Shown in pieces: positions 27,233-37,241 of a stretch of 56,285 nt of DNA; within the stretch, counting starts at the first letter, position 1, and each line of letters starts with the position of its first letter. Source of the DNA: an uncultured Ruminococcus sp. (GTDB lineage Bacteria > Bacillota > Clostridia > Oscillospirales > Acutalibacteraceae); NCBI GenBank assembly GCA_902785355.1, contig CACZYF010000005.1, positions 1-56,285 on the forward strand, in the 5' to 3' direction. A program made the position numbers and the translations under genes. A model generated the notes under the pieces. That model saw only the letters and a list, made by a program, of their open reading frames with translations. It did no database searches and was not told where the DNA came from.

Positions 27233-29422
27233 TCAAATTCTGGTGATGGAAACGATGCCGTTGATCTGAGCGAGGTGCGCCATCACGGAACGCAGGTGAT
27301 CCATGTTGTTGATCTCGATCGTCACGGTGACCATCGCCTGATTATCCTTGAGCTCGCGGGAGTTGAGCATGTGGATGAAGATACGCATGTTGGAGAGTTC
27401 ACGAGTCACGTCTGCAAGGAAGCCGGTACGGTCGTTACAGACGATCTCCAAGGTGCTCTGGAAGGACTCGTTGATCTCCTCGTCCCAGTGAGCGTTGACC
27501 CAGCGCTCGGGCTCCTCACAGGCGGATAGATCGGCGGGAACGTTGGTGCAGGTGCGCTTGTGGATGGACACGCCGAAGCCGCGTGTGATATAGCCGATGA
27601 TCTCATCCCCCGGCAGCGGATTACAGCAGCGGGAGAACTTGATCAGGCAGTCGTCGAGTCCCTCGACGGTCACGCCTGAGCCGACATGCTTCTTGCGCTT
27701 GGAAGTGCGTTCCTCGTTGATGGGCTGCGGCGCTTCCTCGGACTTCTTATACTTCTTGGTATAGATCTCCTTGACGCGGGGCATGATCTTCCAGAGCTGG
27801 ATGCCGCCGTAGCCGATGGATGCGTAAAAGTCGTCGAGAGAATTGCAGTAGTGGCGCTGGATGATCGGCTGCAGGCACTCCTCGAGATCCTCATCGGCGA
27901 ACTGCATACCCGCTTTCTTAAGCTCGTGCTCAAACATCGACTTGCCTTCGGCGATATTCTCTTCACGGCGTTCCTTCTTGAACCACTGACGGATCTTGGA
28001 TCGGGCGGAGTTGGTCTTGACGATCTTGAGCCAGTCACGCTTGGGACCGGTACCCTCCTTCTGGGTCAGGATCTCAACGATATCGCTGCTCTTGACCTTG
28101 TAGTCGATCGGTACGATACGTCCGTTGACCTTTGCGCCGACCATTCGGTTGCCGACGCCGGAATGAATGGCGTAAGCCATATCGATCACGGTAGAGCCGG
28201 CGGGCAGATTGATGATATCGCCCTTAGGCGTAAAGACATAGACCTCGTTTTGAGAGAGGTCGTACTTGATGGTTTTGACGATCTCGGTCTTGTCGTCGGA
28301 GGCGTTCTGCTCCTCCAGGACCTGACGGATCCAGTTCAAATTCTCGTCAAAGCTGTCCTGTTTTCCGCGCAGCTTGAGCTTGTATTTCCAGTGAGCCGCG
28401 ATACCGTATTCGGCGGTATGGTGCATCTCGTAGGTGCGGATCTGAACCTCGAAAGGGATGCCGTTCTTGTCGAAAACGGTGGTATGCAGGCTCTGATACA
28501 TATTCGATTTCGGCGATGCGATATAATCCTTGAAGCGGTTTTGCACCGGGGTGAAGATATCATGGACAATACCCAGCACGTTATAGCAGTCGGCGATGGT
28601 ATTGACGATCACGCGCACGGCGAAGACGTCGAAGATCTGATCGATCTCACGCCCCTGCATAATGGTCTTACGGTAGATAGACACCACCGACTTCACCCTG
28701 CCCGAGATCGTGACATGCGGGATGGAGAAGCCGATCTTTTCGAGGATCTTTCGTTTGATCTGCTCGATAAAGGCGTTGCGCTCATTTTCGGTGAGCTGCA
28801 GCTGGCGCTCGATCTCGGCATATCCGATAGGATCAAGGTAACGCATGGAGAGATCCTCCAGCTCATCCTTGATCGCCTTCATGCCGAGGCGGTGCGCGAT
28901 CGGCGCATAGACCTCCATGCACTCGAGCGCTTTGTCGCGGCGCTTCTGCTCCTTGACGCACTCGATGGTGCGCATATTATGGACGCGGTCGGCGAGCTTG
29001 ACGATGATCACGCGGATATCGTTGCTCATCGCGATCAGCATTTTACGGACGTTCTCCGCCTGCCGCTCCTCCCGGTCGGTATAGACGATCTTGCTGATCT
29101 TGGTCAGTCCGTCGACGAGATTCATAACGTCCTCGCCAAAGCCGGCCTTCACCTCATCAAGCGTAACGGCGGTATCCTCGACGGTGTCGTGAAGGAGAGC
29201 CGCGACGACGGAATCGGTATCCATGCCCATCTCGGCGACGATACACGCGACGGACGTAGGATGCAGAATATACGGTACGCCGGAAACGCGCCGCTGGTCG
29301 CCGTGAGCGAGGTTGGCGAACTCATATGCTTTTTTGATCTTACGCTTGTTGTACTTGACGCTGCTCTTATCGATCAAATACATCAACTCGTCAAAGTCTT
29401 GATAATGAACGACGTCATTCAT
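27233..29422 (-). CDS. relA: Bifunctional (p)ppGpp synthetase/hydrolase Rel
   Basis: It makes and degrades the stringent-response alarmone (p)ppGpp. The 729 residues contain the HD hydrolase (HDTVED at 78-83), the synthetase with the RFKD motif typical of bifunctional Rel enzymes, a TGS domain (about 395-455), a zinc-finger/helical region with conserved CC (RCCNPLPGD), and a C-terminal ACT domain. The start has GGAGG nine bases upstream and overlaps the recJ stop by eight bases. The apt gene often found between recJ and relA is absent. Confidence 0.96.
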   Translation of the reverse strand: MNDVVHYQDFDELMYLIDKSSVKYNKRKIKKAYEFANLAHGDQRRVSGVPYILHPTSVACIVAEMGMDTDSVVAALLHDTVEDTAVTLDEVKAGFGEDVMNLVDGLTKISKIVYTDREERQAENVRKMLIAMSNDIRVIIVKLADRVHNMRTIECVKEQKRRDKALECMEVYAPIAHRLGMKAIKDELEDLSMRYLDPIGYAEIERQLQLTENERNAFIEQIKRKILEKIGFSIPHVTISGRVKSVVSIYRKTIMQGREIDQIFDVFAVRVIVNTIADCYNVLGIVHDIFTPVQNRFKDYIASPKSNMYQSLHTTVFDKNGIPFEVQIRTYEMHHTAEYGIAAHWKYKLKLRGKQDSFDENLNWIRQVLEEQNASDDKTEIVKTIKYDLSQNEVYVFTPKGDIINLPAGSTVIDMAYAIHSGVGNRMVGAKVNGRIVPIDYKVKSSDIVEILTQKEGTGPKRDWLKIVKTNSARSKIRQWFKKERREENIAEGKSMFEHELKKAGMQFADEDLEECLQPIIQRHYCNSLDDFYASIGYGGIQLWKIMPRVKEIYTKKYKKSEEAPQPINEERTSKRKKHVGSGVTVEGLDDCLIKFSRCCNPLPGDEIIGYITRGFGVSIHKRTCTNVPADLSACEEPERWVNAHWDEEINESFQSTLEIVCNDRTGFLADVTRELSNMRIFIHMLNSRELKDNQAMVTVTIEINNMDHLRSVMAHLAQINGIVSITRI

Positions 29423-31463
29423 CCGCGCTCACCTCCCTTAGCTTCTTTATGATAACGGATGTGTTCAGATCGACCTTACCGCCGACCTCACACATCTTGA
29501 TTTCAAAATCATACATTCCCTCGAAGATTTGAATCAAGCCGAGCTCGTTCATACACTCGAGGATAACTCTCAGCTTACCGTATCCGATATTCGAATCAAG
29601 GCGATACATCAGCGCGTCGAAGGAATAGCGAAAGCCTTTATTCGACCGCAGAAAACGGTAAGCAACAGCGAACTCCTGACGGTCGGGGATCAACGACCGC
29701 GCCTCGGCGGGTGAGATCAGATCGCCGCGGCAAAACCGTTCAAATAATTCTTTTGAAGAAATAATCTTATCTTCATCCAATCCCGAAAAACGCATGTCGC
29801 GGACGACAACGGACAGGCTCTCGGAATTATTATAATGATTGATATCCAGCGTGACAGCCAGATCGACAATGTCTCCCGGCTGATAAGGAAACTCCGCAAG
29901 CGTCGTAGAAAAACGAAGGGCATAAACAGTGCTGTTGCCCCTGGAAAGCGTCAGTCTGAGGTGCTTGCCGCCGCCCATCTCTCGAATATCCTTGAGGGTC
30001 ATGTTGAACAGTCCGAACAGCGGAGTCGGATTATCGGCGCCGTAAGGCTCCATCAGACTCAGCCCGCGGGCAAGGTCAACGTTCAGCTGAGCGGGATTGA
30101 GCTTGCAGTCCAGCTGCAAAGTCGGCACGGGGATCGGATGCTGTTCGGCATAGGCGTTGATACGCTCGATAAAAAGCTCGATGTTCTCTCTACGAATACC
30201 GAACCCAACCGCCATCGGATGACCGCCGCACTGGTCGAGCAGATCCTCGCACGAGAACACCGCGTCGATCAATGAGAATCCGGAAACGGAGCGTCCCGAG
30301 GCGCGGCAGATATCGCCGTCGAGCGAGATAACGATAGCCGGCTTGGCGTAGACCTCCTTGATGCGTGAAGCGACGATGCCGATCACACCCTTGTGCCAGC
30401 CGTCGCCGTAGACGACGATGATTCGGTTATTCACGATGGACGGTTCCTCACGGATCATATCGTCAATATCGGAGAGGATCTCACGCTCGATACGCTGGCG
30501 TTCGGTGTTGTCTTTGCTGAGCTCCGCGGCGATATCGGCGGCATATTCCTCGTCATCAGTCAGGAGCATGGTAACAGATTTCTTCGAAAGGCCCAGTCTG
30601 CCGCCCGCGTTGATACGCGGTACAAGGGTAAAGCTGAGGTTACCGGCTGATAGCTGCTTTCCGCTGAGTCCCGCGTCCTCTATAAGGGCGGCGATGCCCA
30701 GCCGGTCGCCGTTATTGATATGGCGCAGACCGTTCTTGACCAGCACGCGATTCTCACCTCGCAGAGAAACGATATCGCCGACGGTACCGATCGCGGCAAG
30801 GTCGGAGTAATTCTCCAGCAGTCCCTCCACATCGGCATACTCGCCCTCGATTGCCTGTACCAGCTTAAAAGCGACGCCGACACCGGATAATTCTTTAAAA
30901 GAACTATTGCAATCGGGGCGGTGCAGGTCGATCACGGCGACCGCGTCAGGCAGTACATCCGGTACGGCATGGTGATCGGTGATTACGGTATCGATACCGA
31001 GGCTGTTCGCGTAATCCACCTCGTCTACCGCCGCAACGCCGTTATCGACGGTAACGATCAGGCTGACGCCCTGCTCATACAGGCGCCCGACGGCACCTTT
31101 ATTCAGTCCGTAGCCCTCCTTTTCACGGGAAGGGATATAATACATTGCGTTAGCGCCGATGTCGGAGAGATAGGAGTACAAGAGAGCCGTAGCCGTTACG
31201 CCGTCGGCGTCAAAATCGCCGTAAACACAGATGCGCTCACCGTCCTCGATCGCTGACTGTATCCTTTCGACCGCGTTATCCATATCCTTGATCTCGAAGG
31301 GCGAGGCGGTGAGCGTTTCGTTCGACAGGTAGTCGATGATCGAAGCCTCATCACTGATCCCTCGGATATCCAGCAGCATGGCGATCAGCATCGGCAGATC
31401 ATAGCGCTGAGAAATGGCTACCGCGTTATTCTTATTCAGTTTTCTGGTAATCCATTTCTTCAT
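29415..31463 (-). CDS. recJ: Single-strand-specific 5'-3' exonuclease RecJ
   Basis: RecJ degrades single-stranded DNA 5'-3' in recombination and repair. The 682 residues include the DHH motifs DFDADG (83-88) and TDHHA (about 163-167) and the DHHA1 region with GGHPMAVG. An OB-fold domain and a C-terminal extension follow. The ATG follows AAAGGAGCCGTC. It lies 51 bases from recN and is coupled to relA. Confidence 0.93.
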   Translation of the reverse strand: MKKWITRKLNKNNAVAISQRYDLPMLIAMLLDIRGISDEASIIDYLSNETLTASPFEIKDMDNAVERIQSAIEDGERICVYGDFDADGVTATALLYSYLSDIGANAMYYIPSREKEGYGLNKGAVGRLYEQGVSLIVTVDNGVAAVDEVDYANSLGIDTVITDHHAVPDVLPDAVAVIDLHRPDCNSSFKELSGVGVAFKLVQAIEGEYADVEGLLENYSDLAAIGTVGDIVSLRGENRVLVKNGLRHINNGDRLGIAALIEDAGLSGKQLSAGNLSFTLVPRINAGGRLGLSKKSVTMLLTDDEEYAADIAAELSKDNTERQRIEREILSDIDDMIREEPSIVNNRIIVVYGDGWHKGVIGIVASRIKEVYAKPAIVISLDGDICRASGRSVSGFSLIDAVFSCEDLLDQCGGHPMAVGFGIRRENIELFIERINAYAEQHPIPVPTLQLDCKLNPAQLNVDLARGLSLMEPYGADNPTPLFGLFNMTLKDIREMGGGKHLRLTLSRGNSTVYALRFSTTLAEFPYQPGDIVDLAVTLDINHYNNSESLSVVVRDMRFSGLDEDKIISSKELFERFCRGDLISPAEARSLIPDRQEFAVAYRFLRSNKGFRYSFDALMYRLDSNIGYGKLRVILECMNELGLIQIFEGMYDFEIKMCEVGGKVDLNTSVIIKKLREVSADE

Positions 31464-31514
31464 GACGGCTCCTTTCTTTATATTAAAAGTAGTTTTTTAC
31501 GTTATATTATGGGT

Positions 31515-33185
31515 TTATACATTCCTTGCTGCCTGCAGCAGTTCCCTCGCGTGGTTGCGGGCGCTGTCGGTGATCTGCTCGCCGCCCACGATCCGCGCAA
31601 GCTCCTCTACCCTGCCGTCGTCATCAAGCGGAGAAACATGGGTGAAGGTGCGGTCGTCGTGTACCTCCTTGCTGATATAAAGGTGGTTATCGGCAAAGGC
31701 GGCGATCTGCGCCTGGTGGGTCACGCAAAGCACCTGACGGTCGCGGGAAAGCTGACTGAGCTTTTTTCCGACCCTGTCGGCGGCTGATCCGGAGATACCG
31801 GTGTCGATCTCGTCAAAAATCAGCGTCTGGACAAAGTCCGCGCGGGACAGCACAGTCTTGATCGCGAGCATCATACGCGACAACTCGCCGCCGGAGGCGA
31901 TCTTGCTGACAGGCTTAGGCTCTTCGCCGGGATTAGTGGAAATCAAAAACTCAAGCTTGTCGATTCCGCGTGAGTTCAGCTCGACCTCGTCGTGTTGAAT
32001 CGCCAGTCGGACATTCGGCATTTGCAGAAACGCCATTTCGCGTTCCACACTGCCGCGAAAGTCCTCGCAAACCTTTTTACGAATCTCAGATATTTCTTTT
32101 GCGGAATTATAAGCGCTATGATACAAATCATCCCTGCGGCGCTCCAGCTGTTCGCGGTTGTAAGCGTAATCCGTCAGAGATTTTAATTCTTTTTGAGCAT
32201 TATCCAGATAAGCGAGCATCTCTTCCTCGGTGTCGCCGTACTTGTGACGCAGACGGTAGAGCAGGTCGAGACGCTCCTCGATCTCCTCGAGCCTTCCGGG
32301 GTCGGCGTCGATGTCATCCATCGCGCTCTCCAGCTCGCGGGAGATATCCTGCAGCTCATATAAAGCGGAGGACAGGCGATCGGAAGCACCCTCGAGCGAG
32401 GAAAGATAACGCGAAGCGTTCATCACCGACGTCGATGCGTCGTCAAGCATGCGCAGAGCGCCGTCGACCTCGTCGTCACCGTCCAGCGCGATACGCGCGC
32501 GCATCAGCTCCTTCGCGATCTTCTCGCGATTTTGCAGGGCGTTGCGCTCCTCGGTAAGGCTGTCGTACTCGCCGATGGTGATATCCGCGTCCTCGAGCTC
32601 GGTGATCTGAAAGGTCAGCAGGTCGATCCGCCTGAGGCGCTCCGACTCATCGGTATCAGCGGAGGAAAGCTCCTCCTCCACCGATCTTAACTCACGGTAG
32701 AGCTTCCGATAGGCGGAAAGCCGCTCGGCGATATCCGCCAATGCGTCGATATAGACGATGTGCAGGGTGGGATTCATCAGTTCGAGGTTATCGTTCTGGC
32801 CGTGGATATTGATAAGGTACTCGCCGATCTCTGCGAGCGCTGAGACGGTGGCGGGGCGGGAGTTGATGCGGCAGGTGTTTTTACCCGAGGCGCTGAGCGA
32901 ACGCGAGAGGATCAGCGTTCCGTCCTCCGCTTCGTAGCCCATCATGCCGAGCTTTTTCAAAGCAAGCTCGGAAAGCTCCTCAAAGGTCGCGCTGACAAAG
33001 GCTGCGTCCGCTCCCGAGCGGATCATCCCGCGGGAGGAGCGCTTGCCGAGCACGGCGTTGATCGCGTCGATCACGATACTCTTACCCGCACCGGTCTCGC
33101 CGGTAAGGACGTTGAGCCCCTCGGTAAAGTCGATATTCGATTTTTCGATGACTGCGATGTTCTCGATGTAAAGGTTAGTCAGCAT
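31515..33185 (-). CDS. recN: DNA repair protein RecN
   Basis: RecN is an SMC-like ATPase recruited early to double-strand breaks. Walker A GETGAGKS lies near residue 30. A long coiled-coil part (about 150-370) is followed by the signature SGGELSRMMLAIK and Walker B LIFDEIDTGISG near the C-terminus. The total of 556 residues is typical. The ATG follows AAAGGAAGTCTTTT. The argR-recN neighbourhood is conserved in Firmicutes. Confidence 0.96.
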   Translation of the reverse strand: MLTNLYIENIAVIEKSNIDFTEGLNVLTGETGAGKSIVIDAINAVLGKRSSRGMIRSGADAAFVSATFEELSELALKKLGMMGYEAEDGTLILSRSLSASGKNTCRINSRPATVSALAEIGEYLINIHGQNDNLELMNPTLHIVYIDALADIAERLSAYRKLYRELRSVEEELSSADTDESERLRRIDLLTFQITELEDADITIGEYDSLTEERNALQNREKIAKELMRARIALDGDDEVDGALRMLDDASTSVMNASRYLSSLEGASDRLSSALYELQDISRELESAMDDIDADPGRLEEIEERLDLLYRLRHKYGDTEEEMLAYLDNAQKELKSLTDYAYNREQLERRRDDLYHSAYNSAKEISEIRKKVCEDFRGSVEREMAFLQMPNVRLAIQHDEVELNSRGIDKLEFLISTNPGEEPKPVSKIASGGELSRMMLAIKTVLSRADFVQTLIFDEIDTGISGSAADRVGKKLSQLSRDRQVLCVTHQAQIAAFADNHLYISKEVHDDRTFTHVSPLDDDGRVEELARIVGGEQITDSARNHARELLQAARNV

Positions 33186-33238
33186 AAAAGACTTCCTTTG
33201 TGTTTGATGTATATAGTCGCTTCAAAAGCGGATCTCAC

Positions 33239-33688
33239 TTATGCAAGATAACGGTTGAAGTCCTCGGTACACTTCTGAGCCGCCTCGATATCCTTACAGA
33301 CGACCATGATGGTATCATCACCCGCGAGAGTGCCGACGATCACATCGAAGGACATCATATCCAGCGCCGCGCAGGCAGCCTGCGCCATGCCGCTGAAGGT
33401 CTTGACGACAACGATATTCATCGCTGTCTCAACCGAGATAACCGATGACGAGAAAATGGTATGGAAGTTGTTTTTTGCTCCCTTCTCAGCGCTGGGTGAC
33501 GCCTGGTAGCGATACTTGCCGTCAGCCAGCAGGGTTTTGGTCAGGCGGAGCTGCTTTATATCGCGCGAAACTGTAGACTGGGTGACGTCATAACCGTCTG
33601 CGCGCAGATAATCGATCAGTTCCTCCTGCGTGGTGATCGGGTACTTGTTGATCAGTTCCAGAATCTTATTGTGTCTTGTCGTTTTCAT
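33239..33688 (-). CDS. argR: Arginine repressor ArgR
   Basis: ArgR is a hexameric arginine-sensing repressor of arginine metabolism genes. The 149 residues have an N-terminal winged helix (about 1-70, with QSTVSRDIKQL) and a C-terminal arginine-binding oligomerisation domain (GTLAGDDTIMVV at about 119-130). The ATG follows AAAGGAGATCTAAGCAC. No arginine biosynthesis gene lies in the window; it sits in the conserved xseB-ispA-dxs-tlyA-nadK-argR-recN string. Confidence 0.95.
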   Translation of the reverse strand: MKTTRHNKILELINKYPITTQEELIDYLRADGYDVTQSTVSRDIKQLRLTKTLLADGKYRYQASPSAEKGAKNNFHTIFSSSVISVETAMNIVVVKTFSGMAQAACAALDMMSFDVIVGTLAGDDTIMVVCKDIEAAQKCTEDFNRYLA

Positions 33689-33692
33689 GTGC

Positions 33693-34532
33693 TTAGATCT
33701 CCTTTAGTTTTTCGCTGAGAAGGGTGTAAAAATTTTTCTCTTTTAGAATTATTAACGATAATTTCATCGGTGATTTTCTCACCGTAATTATATCGTCGGA
33801 GGATAAGGGGATATGGTTTTGACCGTCAACCGTGAGATAACAGTTGAACTCAGCCGACGGATAAGACCGCGCGTACAGCACTGTATTGCCGCCGAATACG
33901 ACGGGGCGGGTGGAGAGTGCGTGAGGACAGATGGGATTCAGCAGAATACAGCTCATATCGGGCTCGATCACAGGGCCGCCCGCCGAGAAGGAGTATGCCG
34001 TAGAGCCCGTGGGGGTTGCGAACAGCATGCCGTCCGCGCGATAAGAGATAATGCGCTCACCGTCAGCCTCGACCGTATAGTCGACCATGTTCGCCAGCGT
34101 ATCGCGGTGGAGGACAGCTTCGTTGACAGCTGTATAACGCTGTTCCCCGCCGTTCTTCGTAACAGTGATATCCAGCAGCATGCGGCTTTGGATGCGGTAT
34201 TCGCCGGTGATCAGCTTACCGAGCTCGTCGAGCTCGTCGGGCTCGATATTGGCGACGAAGCCGATCCGCCCGAGGTTGATACCCAACAGCGGCTTGCCGT
34301 AGAGCGCGGCAAGCTTCGCGTGGTGGATGATCGTGCCGTCGCCGCCGACCGTAACGGTGATATCACAGTCACGGATGATCTCATCGGCGGTGTCAGCTAC
34401 CGTCGTTCCAACAACCGGACAGTCGGCGCAGGTCAATACCTCGGCGCCCGCTTCTGTCAGAACGGATACGACGCGCTGTGCCGTCTCGAGCGCATGCTTT
34501 TTACTTTTATTGACGATCAATGACGCTTTCAT
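33693..34532 (-). CDS. nadK: NAD kinase
   Basis: It phosphorylates NAD to NADP. The 279 residues hold GGDGT (63-67), NEAVL and the TPTGSTAYSFSAGGP segment. The gene starts 5 bases after tlyA and ends 4 bases before argR. Its own ribosome site is weak, so coupling to tlyA is likely. Confidence 0.95.
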   Translation of the reverse strand: MKASLIVNKSKKHALETAQRVVSVLTEAGAEVLTCADCPVVGTTVADTADEIIRDCDITVTVGGDGTIIHHAKLAALYGKPLLGINLGRIGFVANIEPDELDELGKLITGEYRIQSRMLLDITVTKNGGEQRYTAVNEAVLHRDTLANMVDYTVEADGERIISYRADGMLFATPTGSTAYSFSAGGPVIEPDMSCILLNPICPHALSTRPVVFGGNTVLYARSYPSAEFNCYLTVDGQNHIPLSSDDIITVRKSPMKLSLIILKEKNFYTLLSEKLKEI

Positions 34533-34537
34533 ATGAT

Positions 34538-35338
34538 TCAGTCCAGTTCGTTATGTGACGCCTCGACAACCTCTGCGGCAGTTACCGTAAGAAGATTCTC
34601 GGGTTCGTCGCTTTTTTTGATGTGTAAGAGGTATTCGATGTTGCCCTGCGGCCCTTTGATCGGCGAGTAATCGAGTCCCAGAACGGAGAAACCGTTATCA
34701 ATGCAGAATCCGATGATCTCATCGACGACAGACGCATGCACCTTCTTGTCACGGACAACGCCGTTCTTTCCGACGTGCTCGCGTCCCGCTTCAAACTGCG
34801 GCTTGATCAAGCATACGCCCTCGGCGTCAGCGGCACAAATGCCCCGCGCCGCGGGGAGGATCAGCTTCAAGGAAATAAACGCAACATCTACGGAGAAAAA
34901 GCCGATCTCCTCGGGAACCTGCTCATGGGTCACATAGCGCATATTGGTGCGTTCTAAATTAACGACGCGCTCATCGTTGCGAAGCTTCCACGCGAGCTGA
35001 CCGTAGCCGACGTCGACGGCATAGACCTTGCTCGCGCCGTTTTGCAGCATGCAATCGGTGAAGCCGCCGGTCGACGCGCCGATATCCATCGTGACCTTCC
35101 CGTCAAGCGTGATCGGGAATACCTGCATCGCCTTCTCGAGCTTGTAGCCGCCGCGCGAAACGTAGCGCAGGTGATTGTCACGCACCTCGACAGCGGCGTT
35201 CTCATCATAATTGGTACCGGCTTTATCCGCCTTTTGGTTATTGACGTAGACGCAGCCGGACATGATGACCGCCTTCGCCTTCTCACGGCTCTCAAAGAAA
35301 CCTTTCTCTACCAATAATACATCCAGTCGTTTCTTCAT
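34538..35338 (-). CDS. tlyA: rRNA (cytidine-2'-O)-methyltransferase TlyA
   Basis: The S4 RNA-binding domain (1-60) is followed by an FtsJ-like methyltransferase domain with SAM motif DIGASTGGFTDC (85-96). This is the TlyA/hemolysin A family that 2'-O-methylates 16S and/or 23S rRNA. The 266 residues are typical. It starts with ATG after TGAGGCG, 7 bases after the dxs gene. Hemolysin naming is historical. Confidence 0.93.
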   Translation of the reverse strand: MKKRLDVLLVEKGFFESREKAKAVIMSGCVYVNNQKADKAGTNYDENAAVEVRDNHLRYVSRGGYKLEKAMQVFPITLDGKVTMDIGASTGGFTDCMLQNGASKVYAVDVGYGQLAWKLRNDERVVNLERTNMRYVTHEQVPEEIGFFSVDVAFISLKLILPAARGICAADAEGVCLIKPQFEAGREHVGKNGVVRDKKVHASVVDEIIGFCIDNGFSVLGLDYSPIKGPQGNIEYLLHIKKSDEPENLLTVTAAEVVEASHNELD

Positions 35339-35345
35339 AAGCGCC

Positions 35346-37193
35346 TCACCCGATCGCCGCCGCCATGCTCTCTGCGTCCAACCCGAGGGCTTTCAGCGAG
35401 CTTTGCACTGCGGCGTGCTGTACATAAATATTGTCGACAGCCCTGACGTGATAATGACCGTCATAGCCGATTTCTTCAAGCTGATCGCGCAGTATATCGG
35501 CAACAGAGCCGCTGCGTATCCCTTCTTCAAAGAAGAAGATATTCCGAAAAGCCTTTGCCTCTTCAACCGCCTGATGATCGATCGGCTTGATGCGGCAGAG
35601 CTTGAGGATGCAAACGTCCCTGCCCCGTTCCTTGAGCATGCGCTGCGCCTTCAGCGCCTCGCTGAACAGTCTTCCGTAAGTCACGATCAAGGTATCGCCG
35701 CCGTGACCGCCGAAAAACTCGTAGTTGATATTTTCAAGGGAATAGCCGTCGGGCTTCTCTCCCTCTCCCCCGCGCGGATATCGTACAGCAGCCAGACCCT
35801 CGGTATCATAAAGCGCGGCGGTCAAAGCATTCTCAACGCCGTCGAAATAACAGGGAGAGTAAACGGTGACGTCGGGGATGCTGTTAAGCATCGAAACATC
35901 AAAAAGCCCCTGATGGGTCTCGCCGTCCTCGCCGACAACGCCGGCACGATCGATCGCGAGCACCAAATGCGCTCCCTGCATAGACGCGTCATGGATCATC
36001 TGATCATAGCCGCGCTGCAAAAAGGTAGAATAAACCGCGAACACGGGCAAAAGCCCGCTCAGCGCCAGACCGGACGCAAAGGTCACCGCATGTTCTTCGG
36101 CGATGCCGACGTCGAAAAAGCGATCCTTATACAGCTTGGAGAAATCCATCAGCCCGGTTCCGGTACGCATGGCGGCAGTAACGGCACAGACGCGCTCATC
36201 GTTCGCCGCAAGCTCACAGAGCTTGTGACCGAAGACAGCGGAAAAGCTCTCTTTCGCGCTGACCGGCTCGCCGGTGTCGATATCAAAAGCTCCTACACCG
36301 TGGTAGGAGGCGGAATCGTCCTCCGCGAATTTGTAGCCCTTGCCCTTCTTGGTGACAATGTGCAGCAGAGCGGGATCTTTGCTCCGTTTTACGGCGTTGA
36401 GCGCCATGACGAGTTCCTGCATGTTGTGACCGTCGACCGGTCCGTAATAGGATAATCCGAGCTTATCGAAGATCGTGTGGCGGTAGAGCACATGCTTCAC
36501 CTTAGCTTTAGAGCGCTTGAGTACAGAGCTGATCGGTCTGCCGAGCAGCGGAACACGGGAAAGTACCTTTTCGGTACCGCTCTTTAATCGCAGGTACCAC
36601 GGCTGCATGCGGATCGAGCCGAGGTAGCGCGCCATCGCGCCGACGTTCTTGCTGATCGACATGCGATTATCGTTCAGGATGATGATAAAATTCTTATTGT
36701 GCTGACCGGCGTTGTTCAGACCTTCATAAGCCATGCCTCCGGTCAGGGATCCGTCGCCGATAACAGCGATCGTATAGGAAGGATCTCCCAAAAGCTGTTT
36801 TGCCTTCGCGATACCCAGCGCCGCTGAAATAGAAGTGGATGCGTGACCGGCGTTGAAAGCGTCGCAGGGGCTTTCGTTCCGCTTCGGAAAGCCCGACAGC
36901 CCGCCCTCACGGCGGATCGTGTCGATCTCACTGTAGCGGCCGGTGAGCATCTTATGGGTATAGCTCTGGTGTCCGACGTCAAAGACGATGCTGTCCGAAG
37001 GGCAGTCAAAAACACGATGCAGCGCCACGGTCAGTTCAACCACACCGAGGTTCGACGACAGATGACCGCCGTTGACCGATACGATATCGATGAGCTTCTC
37101 TCTGATCTCGGAACAGAGCTGATCGAGCTGATCCTCTTTAAGCGCCTTAACGTCAGCGGGAGATTCAATTGTTTCTAAAATCTCATATGACAT
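35346..37193 (-). CDS. dxs: 1-deoxy-D-xylulose-5-phosphate synthase
   Basis: It condenses pyruvate and glyceraldehyde-3-phosphate, the first step of the MEP isoprenoid pathway. The TPP-binding motif GDGSLTGGMAYEGLNN is near residue 145, GRVxGEDGETHQG-like GEDGETHQG is in the middle domain, and EEHAVTFASGLA is in the transketolase Pyr domain. I chose the ATG at 37191-37193 (615 residues) over a TTG two codons upstream; neither has a clear ribosome site. It works with the adjacent ispA gene. Confidence 0.95.
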   Translation of the reverse strand: MSYEILETIESPADVKALKEDQLDQLCSEIREKLIDIVSVNGGHLSSNLGVVELTVALHRVFDCPSDSIVFDVGHQSYTHKMLTGRYSEIDTIRREGGLSGFPKRNESPCDAFNAGHASTSISAALGIAKAKQLLGDPSYTIAVIGDGSLTGGMAYEGLNNAGQHNKNFIIILNDNRMSISKNVGAMARYLGSIRMQPWYLRLKSGTEKVLSRVPLLGRPISSVLKRSKAKVKHVLYRHTIFDKLGLSYYGPVDGHNMQELVMALNAVKRSKDPALLHIVTKKGKGYKFAEDDSASYHGVGAFDIDTGEPVSAKESFSAVFGHKLCELAANDERVCAVTAAMRTGTGLMDFSKLYKDRFFDVGIAEEHAVTFASGLALSGLLPVFAVYSTFLQRGYDQMIHDASMQGAHLVLAIDRAGVVGEDGETHQGLFDVSMLNSIPDVTVYSPCYFDGVENALTAALYDTEGLAAVRYPRGGEGEKPDGYSLENINYEFFGGHGGDTLIVTYGRLFSEALKAQRMLKERGRDVCILKLCRIKPIDHQAVEEAKAFRNIFFFEEGIRSGSVADILRDQLEEIGYDGHYHVRAVDNIYVQHAAVQSSLKALGLDAESMAAAIG

Positions 37194-37241
37194 AATCAAA
37201 TAATAAGTTTATGCGACAGGTTTGCCTGAGGTTCTGCCGCG

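Noticed and set aside
27686-29452. 588-codon open frame on the plus strand opposite relA
   Set aside because: It is an antisense shadow of a highly conserved gene; the composition is rich in Leu, Asp and Val as expected from reverse reading.
33186-33238. ARG box or riboswitch near argR/recN
   Set aside because: The gap is too short and shows no ARG-box palindrome or conserved riboswitch core.
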